Assembly (NCBI GenBank): GCA_964510205.1
Contig: CAZEBW010000100.1
Location: 1 to 11,561, forward strand
Reading direction: 5' to 3'
Source: CAZEBW01 sp964510205
Lineage (GTDB): Bacteria > Chloroflexota > Anaerolineae > VGOG01
Length of the DNA stretch: 11,561 nucleotides
In this document: positions 1 through 5,834 of the stretch, piece by piece
Layout: each line of letters starts with the position of its first letter
Position numbering within the stretch: position 1 is the first letter of the stretch
Notes under the pieces: generated by a model
Databases searched by the model: none
What the model was told of the DNA's origin: nothing
The model's input: only the letters and a program-made list of their open reading frames with translations
Made by a program: the position numbers and the translations under genes

Positions 1-1
1 G

Positions 2-73
2 ATTACCGACAACACCGATCCGATTCTCTACCCCTCGGTGGAGTACGTAGATCTAGACGGTAGAACCGTCATC
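2..73 (+). pseudogene. N-terminal fragment of AlbA_2 regulator, severed by a repeat
   Basis: The second forward frame reads TDPILYPSVEYVDLDGRTVI without a stop and then runs into a short dispersed repeat that ends the frame. The peptide matches the end of the AlbA_2 (Schlafen-like) DNA-binding domain, where a proline and an acidic strand precede the 'SDDRPHLxRGRAYxRxG' segment. That segment resumes in another frame at about position 100. Removing bases 71-96 joins the two parts in a single frame as RTVI-VAVSRSDDRPHL. The gene therefore begins outside the window. Confidence 0.6.
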
Positions 74-96
74 CCTTCGACAGGCTCAGGACAAGC
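73..96 (+). repeat. 24-nt dispersed repeat inserted in a gene
   Basis: The repeat begins CCCTTCGACAGG and ends CTCAGGACAAGC. It is flanked on both sides by AT (71-72 and 97-98), which looks like a 2-bp duplication. Its presence shifts the host gene frame by two. A second, inverted and slightly different copy lies at 11209-11233. Repeats of this type, often translated by mistake as ACPEPVEG, are common in many bacterial genomes (recalled knowledge, not searched). Confidence 0.6.
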
Positions 97-105
97 ATAG
101 TAGCC

Positions 106-1212
106 GTGTCCAGAAGCGACGATAGACCCCATCTGGTGCGCGGCCGGGCCTACAAGCGGGTAGGGGCGGCCGACGTGCAGATGAGTCGGGCGGAGTACGA
201 GCGGCTGTTGCTTGAGCGTCAGCACGTAGAGTTCGACCGCCAGCTCATGGAAGGGACAAGCTACGCCGACCTCGACGAAGCGAAGCTGACGTGGTACATC
301 CGCCAACGGGCCGAGAGGCGTGGCGTTAGAGCACCCGCCACCTCCCCGCAAGAGACCTTGCTCAACTTGGGCGCTCTGGCCGAGGAGGGGAGCGAACTGA
401 CCCCGACCAAAGGCGGACTGCTCTTCTTCGGGAGAGATCCCCAGCGCTTCATGCCTCAGAGTGAGGTGCGCATCGCCCGCTTCAAGGGCACCACCATGGG
501 GCACTTCATTGACAGTGCTGATCTGCGAGGCACCCTGCCGGAGATGATCGATGAGGCGGAGCGGTTTGTCCGGCGCAATACCCGGGTGGCGGCCAAGGTG
601 GTGGGCTTCAGGCGGCGCGAAGTCAGCGAGTACCCCTATGAGGCTGTACGGGAGGCCATCTGCAATGCGGTCTGTCACCGGGATTACTTCATGGACGGTT
701 CGACGGTGCGCATTATGATCTTTGACGACCGCATCGAGGTCAACAGTCCCGGCCCTCTGCCGCCGGGCGTGACGGTAAACAACATTGACCGCAAGCATGT
801 GCTGCGCAACAAGCTTATCGCCAATTATCTGTACGACATCTATTACATTGAGAAGTGGGGCACGGGCATCACGAAAATGAGACGGCTGATGCGCGAACAC
901 GGGCTGGCGGAGCCGGTCTTTGAAGAGTTGGGGAGCTTCTTCGCCGTGACCTTCTACGGCCCCGGAGAGAGGATCCTGGATCTGATCCCCGAAGAGGGGG
1001 TGGTGGATCTCAGGGAGCTGGGGCTGAACGGACGACAAATCGAAGCGCTGCGGTTGTTGGTGAATGAGAGGGGGGAACTGACCAACGCCATGTACCAGGA
1101 GCTATTTGAGGTTTCGCGTCGAACGGCGACCCGTGACCTGAAAGCGCTGGTTGGAACAGGGTGGGTGCGCCAGAAGGGTACGGGTAAGGGTACGCGGTAT
1201 GTAGCTGACTGA
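106..1212 (+). CDS. AlbA_2 / HATPase_c_4 / wHTH regulator (5'-truncated, RecG-like annotation)
   Basis: This is the body of a Schlafen-type transcriptional regulator, a family often misnamed 'ATP-dependent DNA helicase RecG'. From the GTG, residues 1-40 hold the end of the AlbA_2 DNA-binding domain (DDRPHLVRGRAYKRVGAADV). A linker follows. Residues 170-285 form a degenerate GHKL ATPase domain with NAVCHRDY (187-194), SPGPLPPG (214-221) and WGTGI (251-255). Residues 300-368 are a C-terminal winged helix with the segment LTNAMYQELFEVSRRTATRD. Full-length relatives are roughly 100 residues longer at the N-terminus. The GTG at 106 has no clear ribosome-binding site and is only the first possible restart after the repeat at 73-96. 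The protein may therefore be dead, or made only as an N-terminally trimmed form. Direct repeats begin right after the stop codon. The domain call is firm; function in this broken form is uncertain. Confidence 0.8.
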   Translation: MSRSDDRPHLVRGRAYKRVGAADVQMSRAEYERLLLERQHVEFDRQLMEGTSYADLDEAKLTWYIRQRAERRGVRAPATSPQETLLNLGALAEEGSELTPTKGGLLFFGRDPQRFMPQSEVRIARFKGTTMGHFIDSADLRGTLPEMIDEAERFVRRNTRVAAKVVGFRRREVSEYPYEAVREAICNAVCHRDYFMDGSTVRIMIFDDRIEVNSPGPLPPGVTVNNIDRKHVLRNKLIANYLYDIYYIEKWGTGITKMRRLMREHGLAEPVFEELGSFFAVTFYGPGERILDLIPEEGVVDLRELGLNGRQIEALRLLVNERGELTNAMYQELFEVSRRTATRDLKALVGTGWVRQKGTGKGTRYVAD

Positions 1213-1256
1213 GATGGCGCATAATGGCTTTCGATGGCGCATAAGATGGCGCATAA
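1213..1256 (+). promoter_or_regulatory. Direct-repeat site 1 (GATGGCGCATAA x3)
   Basis: Three perfect copies of the 12-mer GATGGCGCATAA start at 1213, 1233 and 1245, giving steps of 20 and 12 bp. The first starts directly after the TGA stop of the regulator. The array is a candidate binding site for the wHTH encoded just before it. The repeats are seen directly; the binding role is inference. Confidence 0.6.
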
Positions 1257-1262
1257 ACGGAT

Positions 1263-1466
1263 TTGCGGGACTTGGGGCTGAACGAGCGGCAGATCGAAGC
1301 GTTGCGACTGATGGTGAACGAGGGGCGGGAGTTGACCAACAGGGACTACCGGGAGATCTTTGATGTCACCTACATAACGGCTTTTCGAGACTTGAGCCGG
1401 CTGGTAGAGTTGAATCTGGCTCAGGCCAAGGGAGCAGGCAGGGGACGCAAATACGTCAGGATGTAA
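1263..1466 (+). CDS. Second wHTH cassette (C-terminal domain only)
   Basis: The 67-residue reading frame is a diverged duplicate of the last 67 residues of the upstream regulator: LGLNERQIEALRLMVNE here against LGLNGRQIEALRLLVNE there. The two differ most in the predicted recognition helix (DVTYITAFRDLSRLV against EVSRRTATRDLKALV). The AlbA_2 and ATPase parts are absent, and homology starts abruptly about five bases after direct-repeat site 1. No ribosome-binding site is visible and the start would be TTG, so it is probably a silent or donor cassette rather than a normal gene. Its stop codon lies inside the first unit of its own direct repeats. Confidence 0.45.
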   Translation: MRDLGLNERQIEALRLMVNEGRELTNRDYREIFDVTYITAFRDLSRLVELNLAQAKGAGRGRKYVRM

Positions 1467-1503
1467 TGATTCGATGGAAAATGTAATGATTACTGTAATG
1501 ATT
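1461..1503 (+). promoter_or_regulatory. Direct-repeat site 2 (TGTAATGATT x3)
   Basis: Three copies of TGTAATGATT begin at 1462, 1482 and 1494. The steps are 20 and 12 bp, exactly those of site 1, although the sequence is unrelated. The first unit contains the ATG-TAA that ends cassette 2. The spacing match argues for sites read by homologous wHTH domains of different specificity. Confidence 0.6.
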
Positions 1504-1507
1504 TGCC

Positions 1508-1748
1508 CAGCATGGCCAACCGGAGCCGGCCTTGCGGGACACCGGCGGCTCTTTCACCATCACCCTTTATGGGTTGGATATGGAAAAGGCGTTGGCTGAA
1601 CGAGAAGCGGAGCTGATAGACCTGGCAGCACCAGGTCTGAACGAGCGGCAGATCGAAGCACTGCGGTTGATGGTGACTGGTTGACCTGGAGATTCTGGCG
1701 GTGCGAGGGGCCGGGCGGGCGACTCACTACGTGTTGGTGCGCGATTAG
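1508..1748 (+). pseudogene. Third wHTH cassette, internally deleted
   Basis: Reading starts in the last strand of the ATPase domain (HGQPEPALRDTGGSFTITLY, matching EHGLAEPVFEELGSFFAVTF of the intact copy). It continues through LNERQIEALRLMVT and stops at TGA 1682-1684. A second frame then gives DLEILAVRGAGRATHYVLVRD and ends at TAG 1746-1748, matching the wing and tail of the domain. About 100 bases carrying the helix-turn-helix are missing between the two. The 23 bases at 1637-1659 are identical to 1278-1300 in cassette 2, so recombination between cassettes is plausible. Confidence 0.6.
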
Positions 1749-1766
1749 TGCGCAATCGTGCGCGAT
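1737..1766 (+). promoter_or_regulatory. Direct-repeat site 3 (GTGCGCRAT x3)
   Basis: GTGCGCGAT at 1737, GTGCGCAAT at 1748 and GTGCGCGAT at 1758 are spaced 11 and 10 bp apart. The first unit overlaps the end of the third wHTH cassette. The geometry differs from sites 1 and 2, though the outer step of 21 bp is close to their 20-bp step. Confidence 0.45.
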
Positions 1767-1882
1767 GGTGAACATGATCATCAATCCATCGCCGTGGATT
1801 CTCAGGAGAAACGACCGATGACTTCTCCCACGCATCCATGCATCCAAGCACCCTTGCTCCCAAGCACCCCAGCACAGAGGGG

Positions 1883-1987
1883 TGGGAGGCGAAGTGCTCT
1901 CTCAAAGAAGGCATCGCGCGGACGTATGCGTGGATTGAGGAGCAGGTGAAGGCAGCACGGGAGAAGGAGCGAGGATACAGAGGTTGA
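1883..1987 (+). pseudogene. C-terminal remnant of an NAD-dependent epimerase
   Basis: The frame reads WEAKCSLKEGIARTYAWIEE, continues with QVKAAREKERG and ends at TGA 1985-1987. The pattern 'SLxEGIxxTYxWIEEQV' is the last helix of extended short-chain epimerase/dehydratases such as the GDP-mannose epimerase type. Nothing of the Rossmann fold lies upstream. Instead there is a low-complexity stretch (1827-1873) rich in CATCCA and AAGCACCC. Only about 35 residues support the call, so the exact family is open. Confidence 0.5.
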
Positions 1988-2006
1988 TGGATAGGAGGCA
2001 ATGGTT

Positions 2007-2175
2007 ATGCCGACAGCTTTGGAATTGACCCGAGAGGGATGGAAACCCTATCTGGAGGCCACCCAACGCCGTCCGGCTCCAGCGGAGTCAACGCCGGCGG
2101 AGCGCCGCGAACGTGCACGCCTGTTGGCCCGCGTTCGCGAGGCGGCGGAGGCGTTGAAGACCCGTTTTGCGGTCA
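2007..2175 (+). pseudogene. N-terminus of MNT-type nucleotidyltransferase, cut by IS607 junction
   Basis: The start is placed at ATG 2007 because AGGAGG at 1993-1998 lies 8 bases upstream of it but only 2 bases from the ATG at 2001. The product opens MPTALELTREGWKPYLEA, followed by a charged helix with ERRERARLLARVREAAEALK and then TRFAVR. I recognise this as the leader helix of small nucleotidyltransferases of the MNT/HEPN toxin-antitoxin type, which continue with a GSxxxG...DxD core. That core is absent, because the sequence becomes the reverse strand of tnpB at about 2175. The apparent continuation to 2273 is read-through into tnpB. Confidence 0.5.
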
Positions 2176-3059
2176 GGCAGGATGCGGTTCATCCGATGCG
2201 ACTTGAAGCGCATGTCCCGCACGCTCAACTGCTCCAAGATCACCAAATCATTGGGAGTCAGGGTGTCTATTAACTCATTCAACGCCCGCCCGATTTCGTT
2301 CTTAACGTAGGCGGGTAGTTTGCGGTCGGAGAGACTGACGGTGGGCAGCCCTTTCTTCTTCAGACAGGCATTAAGCTTCTGCTTGCGCCGCCGTTTCTCC
2401 GTCGCACGGTCTACCTTGTGTTTGAGCGCCTCGGAGAACTGACCGAAATGCTGCCCATCGGAGGTGGTGACAACATGGGTGATACCGATGTCAACACCCA
2501 CTTTGCGCCCTGTCGCCTCAGGCTTGGCATGGGGGATGTCCACCACGAATGTGGCGTACCATTGCCCGTCTTGGCGGTTGAGGGTGACCCCTGAACAGAG
2601 GGCGCCTTCCTTCAAGGTCTCATGGGCTCTGTCGTAGAGCTTGAGCGGCACGCGGATGGGGTGGCCTTTGTCCAGGGTGCTAATGCGCAGCCAGTAATCA
2701 AACGTTGGGCTGTTGGAAGGCTCGATCACCACCACATTGGCGTTGGCCTGGATAGTCACACTACGCAAGGTGGGCTTGTTCGTCCGACCATTGCTGTAGA
2801 AGGATTGCATAATGCCACAGGCTTGTTGCCAGGCACAACGCTGCCAACGGGCAGAGAGGGGCGTTTCGACCGCGGGGAGTGTGTCGTACTTTCCTACGTT
2901 CCGCAAGTCACGGTTGAAGATGTGGTCAATGTAGACCTGCACCAACGCCAGGTATGCCTCGGCAACCTGGTCGAGCTTATTCAGCTTCTGCCGGTTGGCC
3001 TTGTCCAGTTTGAGATGTGTGATGGCCTTTTTCATTGTTGGTTTCCAGTTCCTTGACAA
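2176..3059 (-). pseudogene. tnpB: IS607-family TnpB, C-terminally truncated
   Basis: TnpB is the RNA-guided nuclease ancestor of Cas12. Visible here are the N-terminal oligonucleotide-binding part with ARWQRCAWQQACGIMQSFYS (about 70-90), the wedge segment, the first RuvC aspartate in KVGVDIGIT (D190) and the RuvC glutamate in LVILEQLSV (E276). Native sequence ends near SHRMNRIL (residue 294). Beyond it the frame runs into the nucleotidyltransferase fragment and gives unrelated residues to 2088. The four-cysteine zinc ribbon and third catalytic aspartate, normally in the last 80-100 residues, are missing. So is the element's right end, where the guide (omega) RNA is encoded. Nuclease activity is therefore unlikely. 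The start at 3059 overlaps tnpA by about 80 bases; ATG 3033-3035 is an alternative. Confidence 0.8.
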
Positions 3060-3600
3060 TCTGCTTGGTCTTACGCTTGGCCCGGCGCTGCCCGTACAGC
3101 TGGGCGCAGAAGGAGTAAATGATGGCTACCAGGTCGTCCACTAAGTCTTCTCGTCCATTGTCGGCCAGGTTGACCACCTCTACTCGGCGGCCTTGCTGTT
3201 CCAGCAGCGTCTCGATGTAGCGAAAGCCGAAGCGCGTCAGTCGGTCTTTGTGCTCGACTATGATCACCGTGATGGTGGGGTCGGCCAGCAGTTTGAGCAG
3301 CTTCCGGCGGCTGTGGTTGACGCCCGACCCGACTTCTTTGATCACCTTGTGGACTTGGTAGCCTTTGGCAGCGCAATAGCCTAGTAGCCGCTCGGCCTGG
3401 GTGTCCAAATTGGGCCGATTTTGGGCGGCGGAAACACGGGTGTAGATAGCTACCTTCTGAGGACGGTCAGGCTGGTGATTTTCAGTGATGATAATGGTGC
3501 CGGTGTCCATCTGGTAGCCTTTGATCTTGCCAGCCTTGAACCACCGCCAAGCGGTGCGATAGTGGACTCCTGCCTTGCGGGCATAATCACTGAGCTTCAC
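2977..3600 (-). CDS. tnpA: IS607-family serine transposase TnpA
   Basis: TnpA is a small serine recombinase that moves IS607 elements through a circular intermediate. I start it at GTG 3598-3600, giving 207 residues and the usual opening MKLSDYARKAGVHYRTAWRW. This is the MerR-like HTH that these enzymes carry at the N-terminus. The catalytic domain follows with IYTRVSAAQNRPNLDTQ, in which the nucleophile is Ser57, then the EHKDRLTRFGF segment typical of the resolvase fold and a long basic C-terminal helix (QRRAKRKTKQIVKEL). A longer TTG start at 3636 is unlikely because that TTG is the first triplet of the -35 box. The frame is intact, so TnpA could still act on surviving ends. Confidence 0.88.
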   Translation of the reverse strand: MKLSDYARKAGVHYRTAWRWFKAGKIKGYQMDTGTIIITENHQPDRPQKVAIYTRVSAAQNRPNLDTQAERLLGYCAAKGYQVHKVIKEVGSGVNHSRRKLLKLLADPTITVIIVEHKDRLTRFGFRYIETLLEQQGRRVEVVNLADNGREDLVDDLVAIIYSFCAQLYGQRRAKRKTKQIVKELETNNEKGHHTSQTGQGQPAEAE

Positions 3601-3607
3601 AGCCGAG

Positions 3608-3636
3608 AGTATAGCACGGATGTTCTGATTTGTCAA
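3608..3636 (-). promoter_or_regulatory. tnpA promoter, TTGACA-17-TATACT
   Basis: On the minus strand TTGACA (3636-3631) and TATACT (3613-3608) are separated by exactly 17 bp, near-perfect sigma-70 boxes. Transcription would begin about 7 bases later, at or next to the GTG start at 3600, so the tnpA message may be leaderless. Confidence 0.7.
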
Positions 3637-3662
3637 TAGACGTCTATAAACCGAGAAATCGG
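3636..3662. repeat. IS607 left-end structure: 12-bp palindrome and GAAA hairpin
   Basis: ATAGACGTCTAT (3636-3647) is a perfect palindrome that shares one base with the -35 box of tnpA. Next to it CCGA-GAAA-TCGG (3651-3662) can fold with a GNRA-type tetraloop. IS607 elements lack long inverted repeats, and their transposase binds short sites at the ends, so this is the likely left end or its operator. The exact boundary is not resolved. Confidence 0.4.
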
Positions 3663-3682
3663 TTGCAATACCTGACGGCTAT

Positions 3683-3723
3683 GAGGAAGCCGCCGACTGT
3701 CGCGCTCAGCCGGCGGCTTCCTC
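3683..3723. terminator. 13-bp perfect hairpin, bidirectional terminator candidate
   Basis: GAGGAAGCCGCCG (3683-3695) pairs perfectly with CGGCGGCTTCCTC (3711-3723) across a 15-base loop. It lies downstream of abiEii on the minus strand and outside the IS607 left end. The T-tract is weak on both strands. The AAGCCGCC arm recurs in three other hairpins of the window. Confidence 0.5.
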
Positions 3724-3927
3724 TGTTGTTGGTCTCTCTTCTTGTCACCTGACTTCTTCGTGCTCCGACCGGCGATACGGTTGTCAACGGTGCAAAAACC
3801 ACAGGCTATGGAAGGAAGTCGCCCGTGAGGAGCATACGCAACACAGGCTACGGTGACTTGGCCAGCGTTCCTCCGAGGCAGGTCAGTGAGATGTTGAAAA
3901 CAGACTGAAGTCAATGTGGTAGAAAGC
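3724..3927. other. Intergenic, no gene seen
   Basis: No convincing reading frame, RNA or promoter is visible. The short motif ACAGGCTAYGG occurs twice (about 3801 and 3844). Confidence 0.4.
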
Positions 3928-4767
3928 CTACTTCTCGGAAGTTTGAGAGAACAACTGCTGCAACATCGGTCCAAGATCCCCCCTGACCTGGTCGAATTCG
4001 GGGAGGTCCCTGAGCTGGCGAGCCAGTGATGCTTCCCAAGCGCGTTCAAAGTCGACCAGCCGGGAAGGATCTAGGAAGTCGATCCAACTTGCGAAAGGGA
4101 CATCCTTATATCGCCGTTTGCGGTGGAAGGTGGTGACGACGTCTGAGATCTGTAGTTCCCCCCTATGATACTCAAGCAGGTTCCAGACATCGTAGAGGTC
4201 CCGCGCTCGCGTTCGGGTGAGTAGGGCTCGCAGCTTCTCGGCCAGGATTTCCTCCAAGCAATAGGTGGGGATAATCGCCTGGCACTTGTCCGAATAGGGG
4301 TGAATGAGCGGCAAAGGAACGGGCGTAAGCACCACGATCTCATAGAGAGTCAAGTCCAATTTGATGCGAGGCAGTGTGCCACTGCGGTATTGCCTGGGCC
4401 CACTATACTGAACCTTTCCCTCATAGGCTTCACTTCCTTCTTCGTCACGGGTCTTTCTGAAAGCAACCAACGAGAACTCGATCCCTGTCTCTGGGGTCAA
4501 TTCTTGACACGTTTCGGCCAGGGATTGCCGAAATCCGTCTTCGGGGATGGGTTGGGTCAGGGTAAAATCGAGGTCTTCTGAGAAACGATAGTCGGGGAAA
4601 TAGACCTTTCGCAGAGCGGTCCCTCCCTTGAGGACGAGACTCTCCGAGAGTGGGCCGCCACGAAAGAGGCCGCTTAGGAAGCAGCCAAGTATGTAGTCCC
4701 TCTCAATCACTGAGGGGTCTGTGCTTCGATCGCTGGCTATGCGTCTGATTTCGGCCGGGCTGATCAT
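3928..4767 (-). CDS. abiEii: AbiEii toxin, nucleotidyltransferase (DUF1814)
   Basis: AbiEii is the toxin of a type IV abortive-infection system. It is a polymerase-beta-fold nucleotidyltransferase, and relatives block growth by adding nucleotides to tRNA acceptor ends. The 279-residue frame has the family's normal length. It shows the nucleotide-binding motif LKGGTALRK (46-54), the metal-binding acidic motif RFSEDLDFTL (61-70; D65 and D67), and the later conserved helix RARDLYDVWNLL, preceded by an EEILAEKLRALL helix. All key residues are present, so the enzyme is probably active. The ATG follows the AbiEi stop with no gap (TAG-ATG), which implies translational coupling. The message likely ends at or before the hairpin at 3683-3723. 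Confidence 0.88.
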   Translation of the reverse strand: MISPAEIRRIASDRSTDPSVIERDYILGCFLSGLFRGGPLSESLVLKGGTALRKVYFPDYRFSEDLDFTLTQPIPEDGFRQSLAETCQELTPETGIEFSLVAFRKTRDEEGSEAYEGKVQYSGPRQYRSGTLPRIKLDLTLYEIVVLTPVPLPLIHPYSDKCQAIIPTYCLEEILAEKLRALLTRTRARDLYDVWNLLEYHRGELQISDVVTTFHRKRRYKDVPFASWIDFLDPSRLVDFERAWEASLARQLRDLPEFDQVRGDLGPMLQQLFSQTSEK

Positions 4768-5595
4768 CTAGTGTGTTCTCCACTCGGTCAGATCATGGCC
4801 AGTAACGTTGATCTGAAGGTTCCAGCGACTGTCATGGCTTCCTCCCTTGGGCATGACCGGGTCAAGGAGAGTGTATCCCGAGGAGATGCGCGCCTTCCAG
4901 GTTTCTAGAAATCCCCCAATGGATAACCCCAGAACCTCGCTCAGGTATCCCAGCCGCTTGAAAATCGAGCGGTTGCCCATCCTATCTACATACTTGGTGA
5001 GTTTGGCCAGGTCGATCTCCTCTTGGCTACAAGCATACCACAAACCCTTGGTGGCTTCCACGATGCCGCCACAGTATTCAGGGTGATCCAGGCAGTCAAC
5101 AATGGTCTTTTCGCGGTCGGTGATATTCAGCCCTCTTTCTTCTATCCATATCTGGTGGTGACCAAAGAACTTGCTCGGTGTGAGTTTGACAAACTTGAAC
5201 CGCAACCCCAGATCGGCGATGTCCAAGTCGGCTCTTCTCTTGGTGCTTGAAACATAGATCGTTCCTGGGATCTGCTCGGTATAGCCGTAGTAATTGAGCG
5301 CTGACCAGTAGGAAATGGCATAGGGGGTTACCAGCGTGGAAGCGATGATGAAGGGATGCTCTGAATACTTCCCCTCCATACCTGCTTCAAAGGGCAGGAT
5401 GAGATACTTCCCCTTCTCCAGTCGCTTGAGCCAGCGCTTTTTTTCCAGCCTCGAAAGGAGAAGCCGCACATTAACCTCGTCCTCGAGAACCTGAACTGCA
5501 TCCTCCGAGGTAAAGACGGTCTTTCCTGCCACACTGAGGCTTGTCAGTAGCCGGGCTCCATCCTCACCCAAAGTTTTTATATCGCGTGTAGTCAT
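4768..5595 (-). CDS. abiEi: AbiEi antitoxin / transcriptional autorepressor
   Basis: AbiEi neutralises AbiEii and represses its own operon by binding inverted repeats in the promoter (established for studied AbiE systems). The 275-residue protein starts at ATG 5593-5595, preceded by GGAGG at 5 bases. The N-terminal 60 residues form the wHTH: FTSEDAVQVL, a second helix VRLLLSRLEKKRWLKRL and a wing GKYLILP. The rest is the AbiEi C-terminal domain with TPYAISYWSALNYYGYTEQI and the conserved ITDREKTIVDCLDHPEYCGG. A longer frame reaching TTG 5643 exists, but that TTG is the -35 box. The gene is first in a two-gene operon with the toxin. Its operator candidate overlaps the start codon. Confidence 0.88.
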   Translation of the reverse strand: MTTRDIKTLGEDGARLLTSLSVAGKTVFTSEDAVQVLEDEVNVRLLLSRLEKKRWLKRLEKGKYLILPFEAGMEGKYSEHPFIIASTLVTPYAISYWSALNYYGYTEQIPGTIYVSSTKRRADLDIADLGLRFKFVKLTPSKFFGHHQIWIEERGLNITDREKTIVDCLDHPEYCGGIVEATKGLWYACSQEEIDLAKLTKYVDRMGNRSIFKRLGYLSEVLGLSIGGFLETWKARISSGYTLLDPVMPKGGSHDSRWNLQINVTGHDLTEWRTH

Positions 5596-5616
5596 TGTAT
5601 CCTCCCTGGATACAAT
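5594..5616. promoter_or_regulatory. 9-bp inverted repeat, AbiEi operator candidate
   Basis: ATTGTATCC (5594-5602) and GGATACAAT (5608-5616) are perfect inverted copies five bases apart. They span the start codon and Shine-Dalgarno of abiEi and touch the -10 box, so a bound AbiEi dimer would block transcription. The same symmetry would let the 5' end of the RNA fold over the ribosome-binding site. Confidence 0.6.
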
Positions 5617-5643
5617 AATAACATGGACTATGAGAAAAGTCAA
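5615..5643 (-). promoter_or_regulatory. abiE promoter, TTGACT-17-TATTAT
   Basis: On the minus strand TTGACT (5643-5638) and TATTAT (5620-5615) lie 17 bp apart. The start point would fall inside the inverted repeat, leaving a leader of roughly 13 bases with GGAGG. Confidence 0.65.
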
Positions 5644-5715
5644 CTGGGTGGAGGCGGTTGCAAAAACTGTTGCTGATATTTCGGTGAGTATTGCCGGACT
5701 GTGGGTGCCACTCCT

Positions 5716-5738
5716 GGGGGTCGGGAGGGTCTAGGGGG
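5716..5738 (+). other. G-quadruplex motif
   Basis: Four G-tracts (5716-5720, 5723-5725, 5727-5729, 5734-5738) have loops of 2, 1 and 4 bases, and another G6 run sits at 5754-5759. The motif lies about 75 bp upstream of the abiE promoter. The surrounding 5644-5834 contains no gene that I can support. Confidence 0.45.
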
Positions 5739-5834
5739 TGAATAGCGCCCGACGGGGGGATGATGAGGCCCGCGTTTTCAGATCCCCACTGCATCCAGCC
5801 AGGTAACCCCTTGTCGAGTAGACATCTTAATCTC

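Noticed and set aside
28..1038. Long minus-strand open frame opposite the AlbA_2 regulator
   Set aside because: It is antisense to a gene with clear domain motifs, and its translation is low-complexity with no recognisable fold.
1213..1766. CRISPR array
   Set aside because: The repeats are only 9-12 bp, the spacing is 10-20 bp, the sequence changes between groups, and coding segments lie between them.
2622..3056. Plus-strand open frame of 144 codons opposite tnpB
   Set aside because: Shadow of the tnpB frame; no ribosome-binding site and no family resemblance.
3601..3636. Extended TnpA N-terminus from TTG 3636
   Set aside because: That TTG is the -35 hexamer of the tnpA promoter, and the family starts at the MKLSDYA position.
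5596..5643. Extended AbiEi N-terminus from TTG 5643
   Set aside because: The TTG is the -35 box, and a good Shine-Dalgarno precedes ATG 5595.
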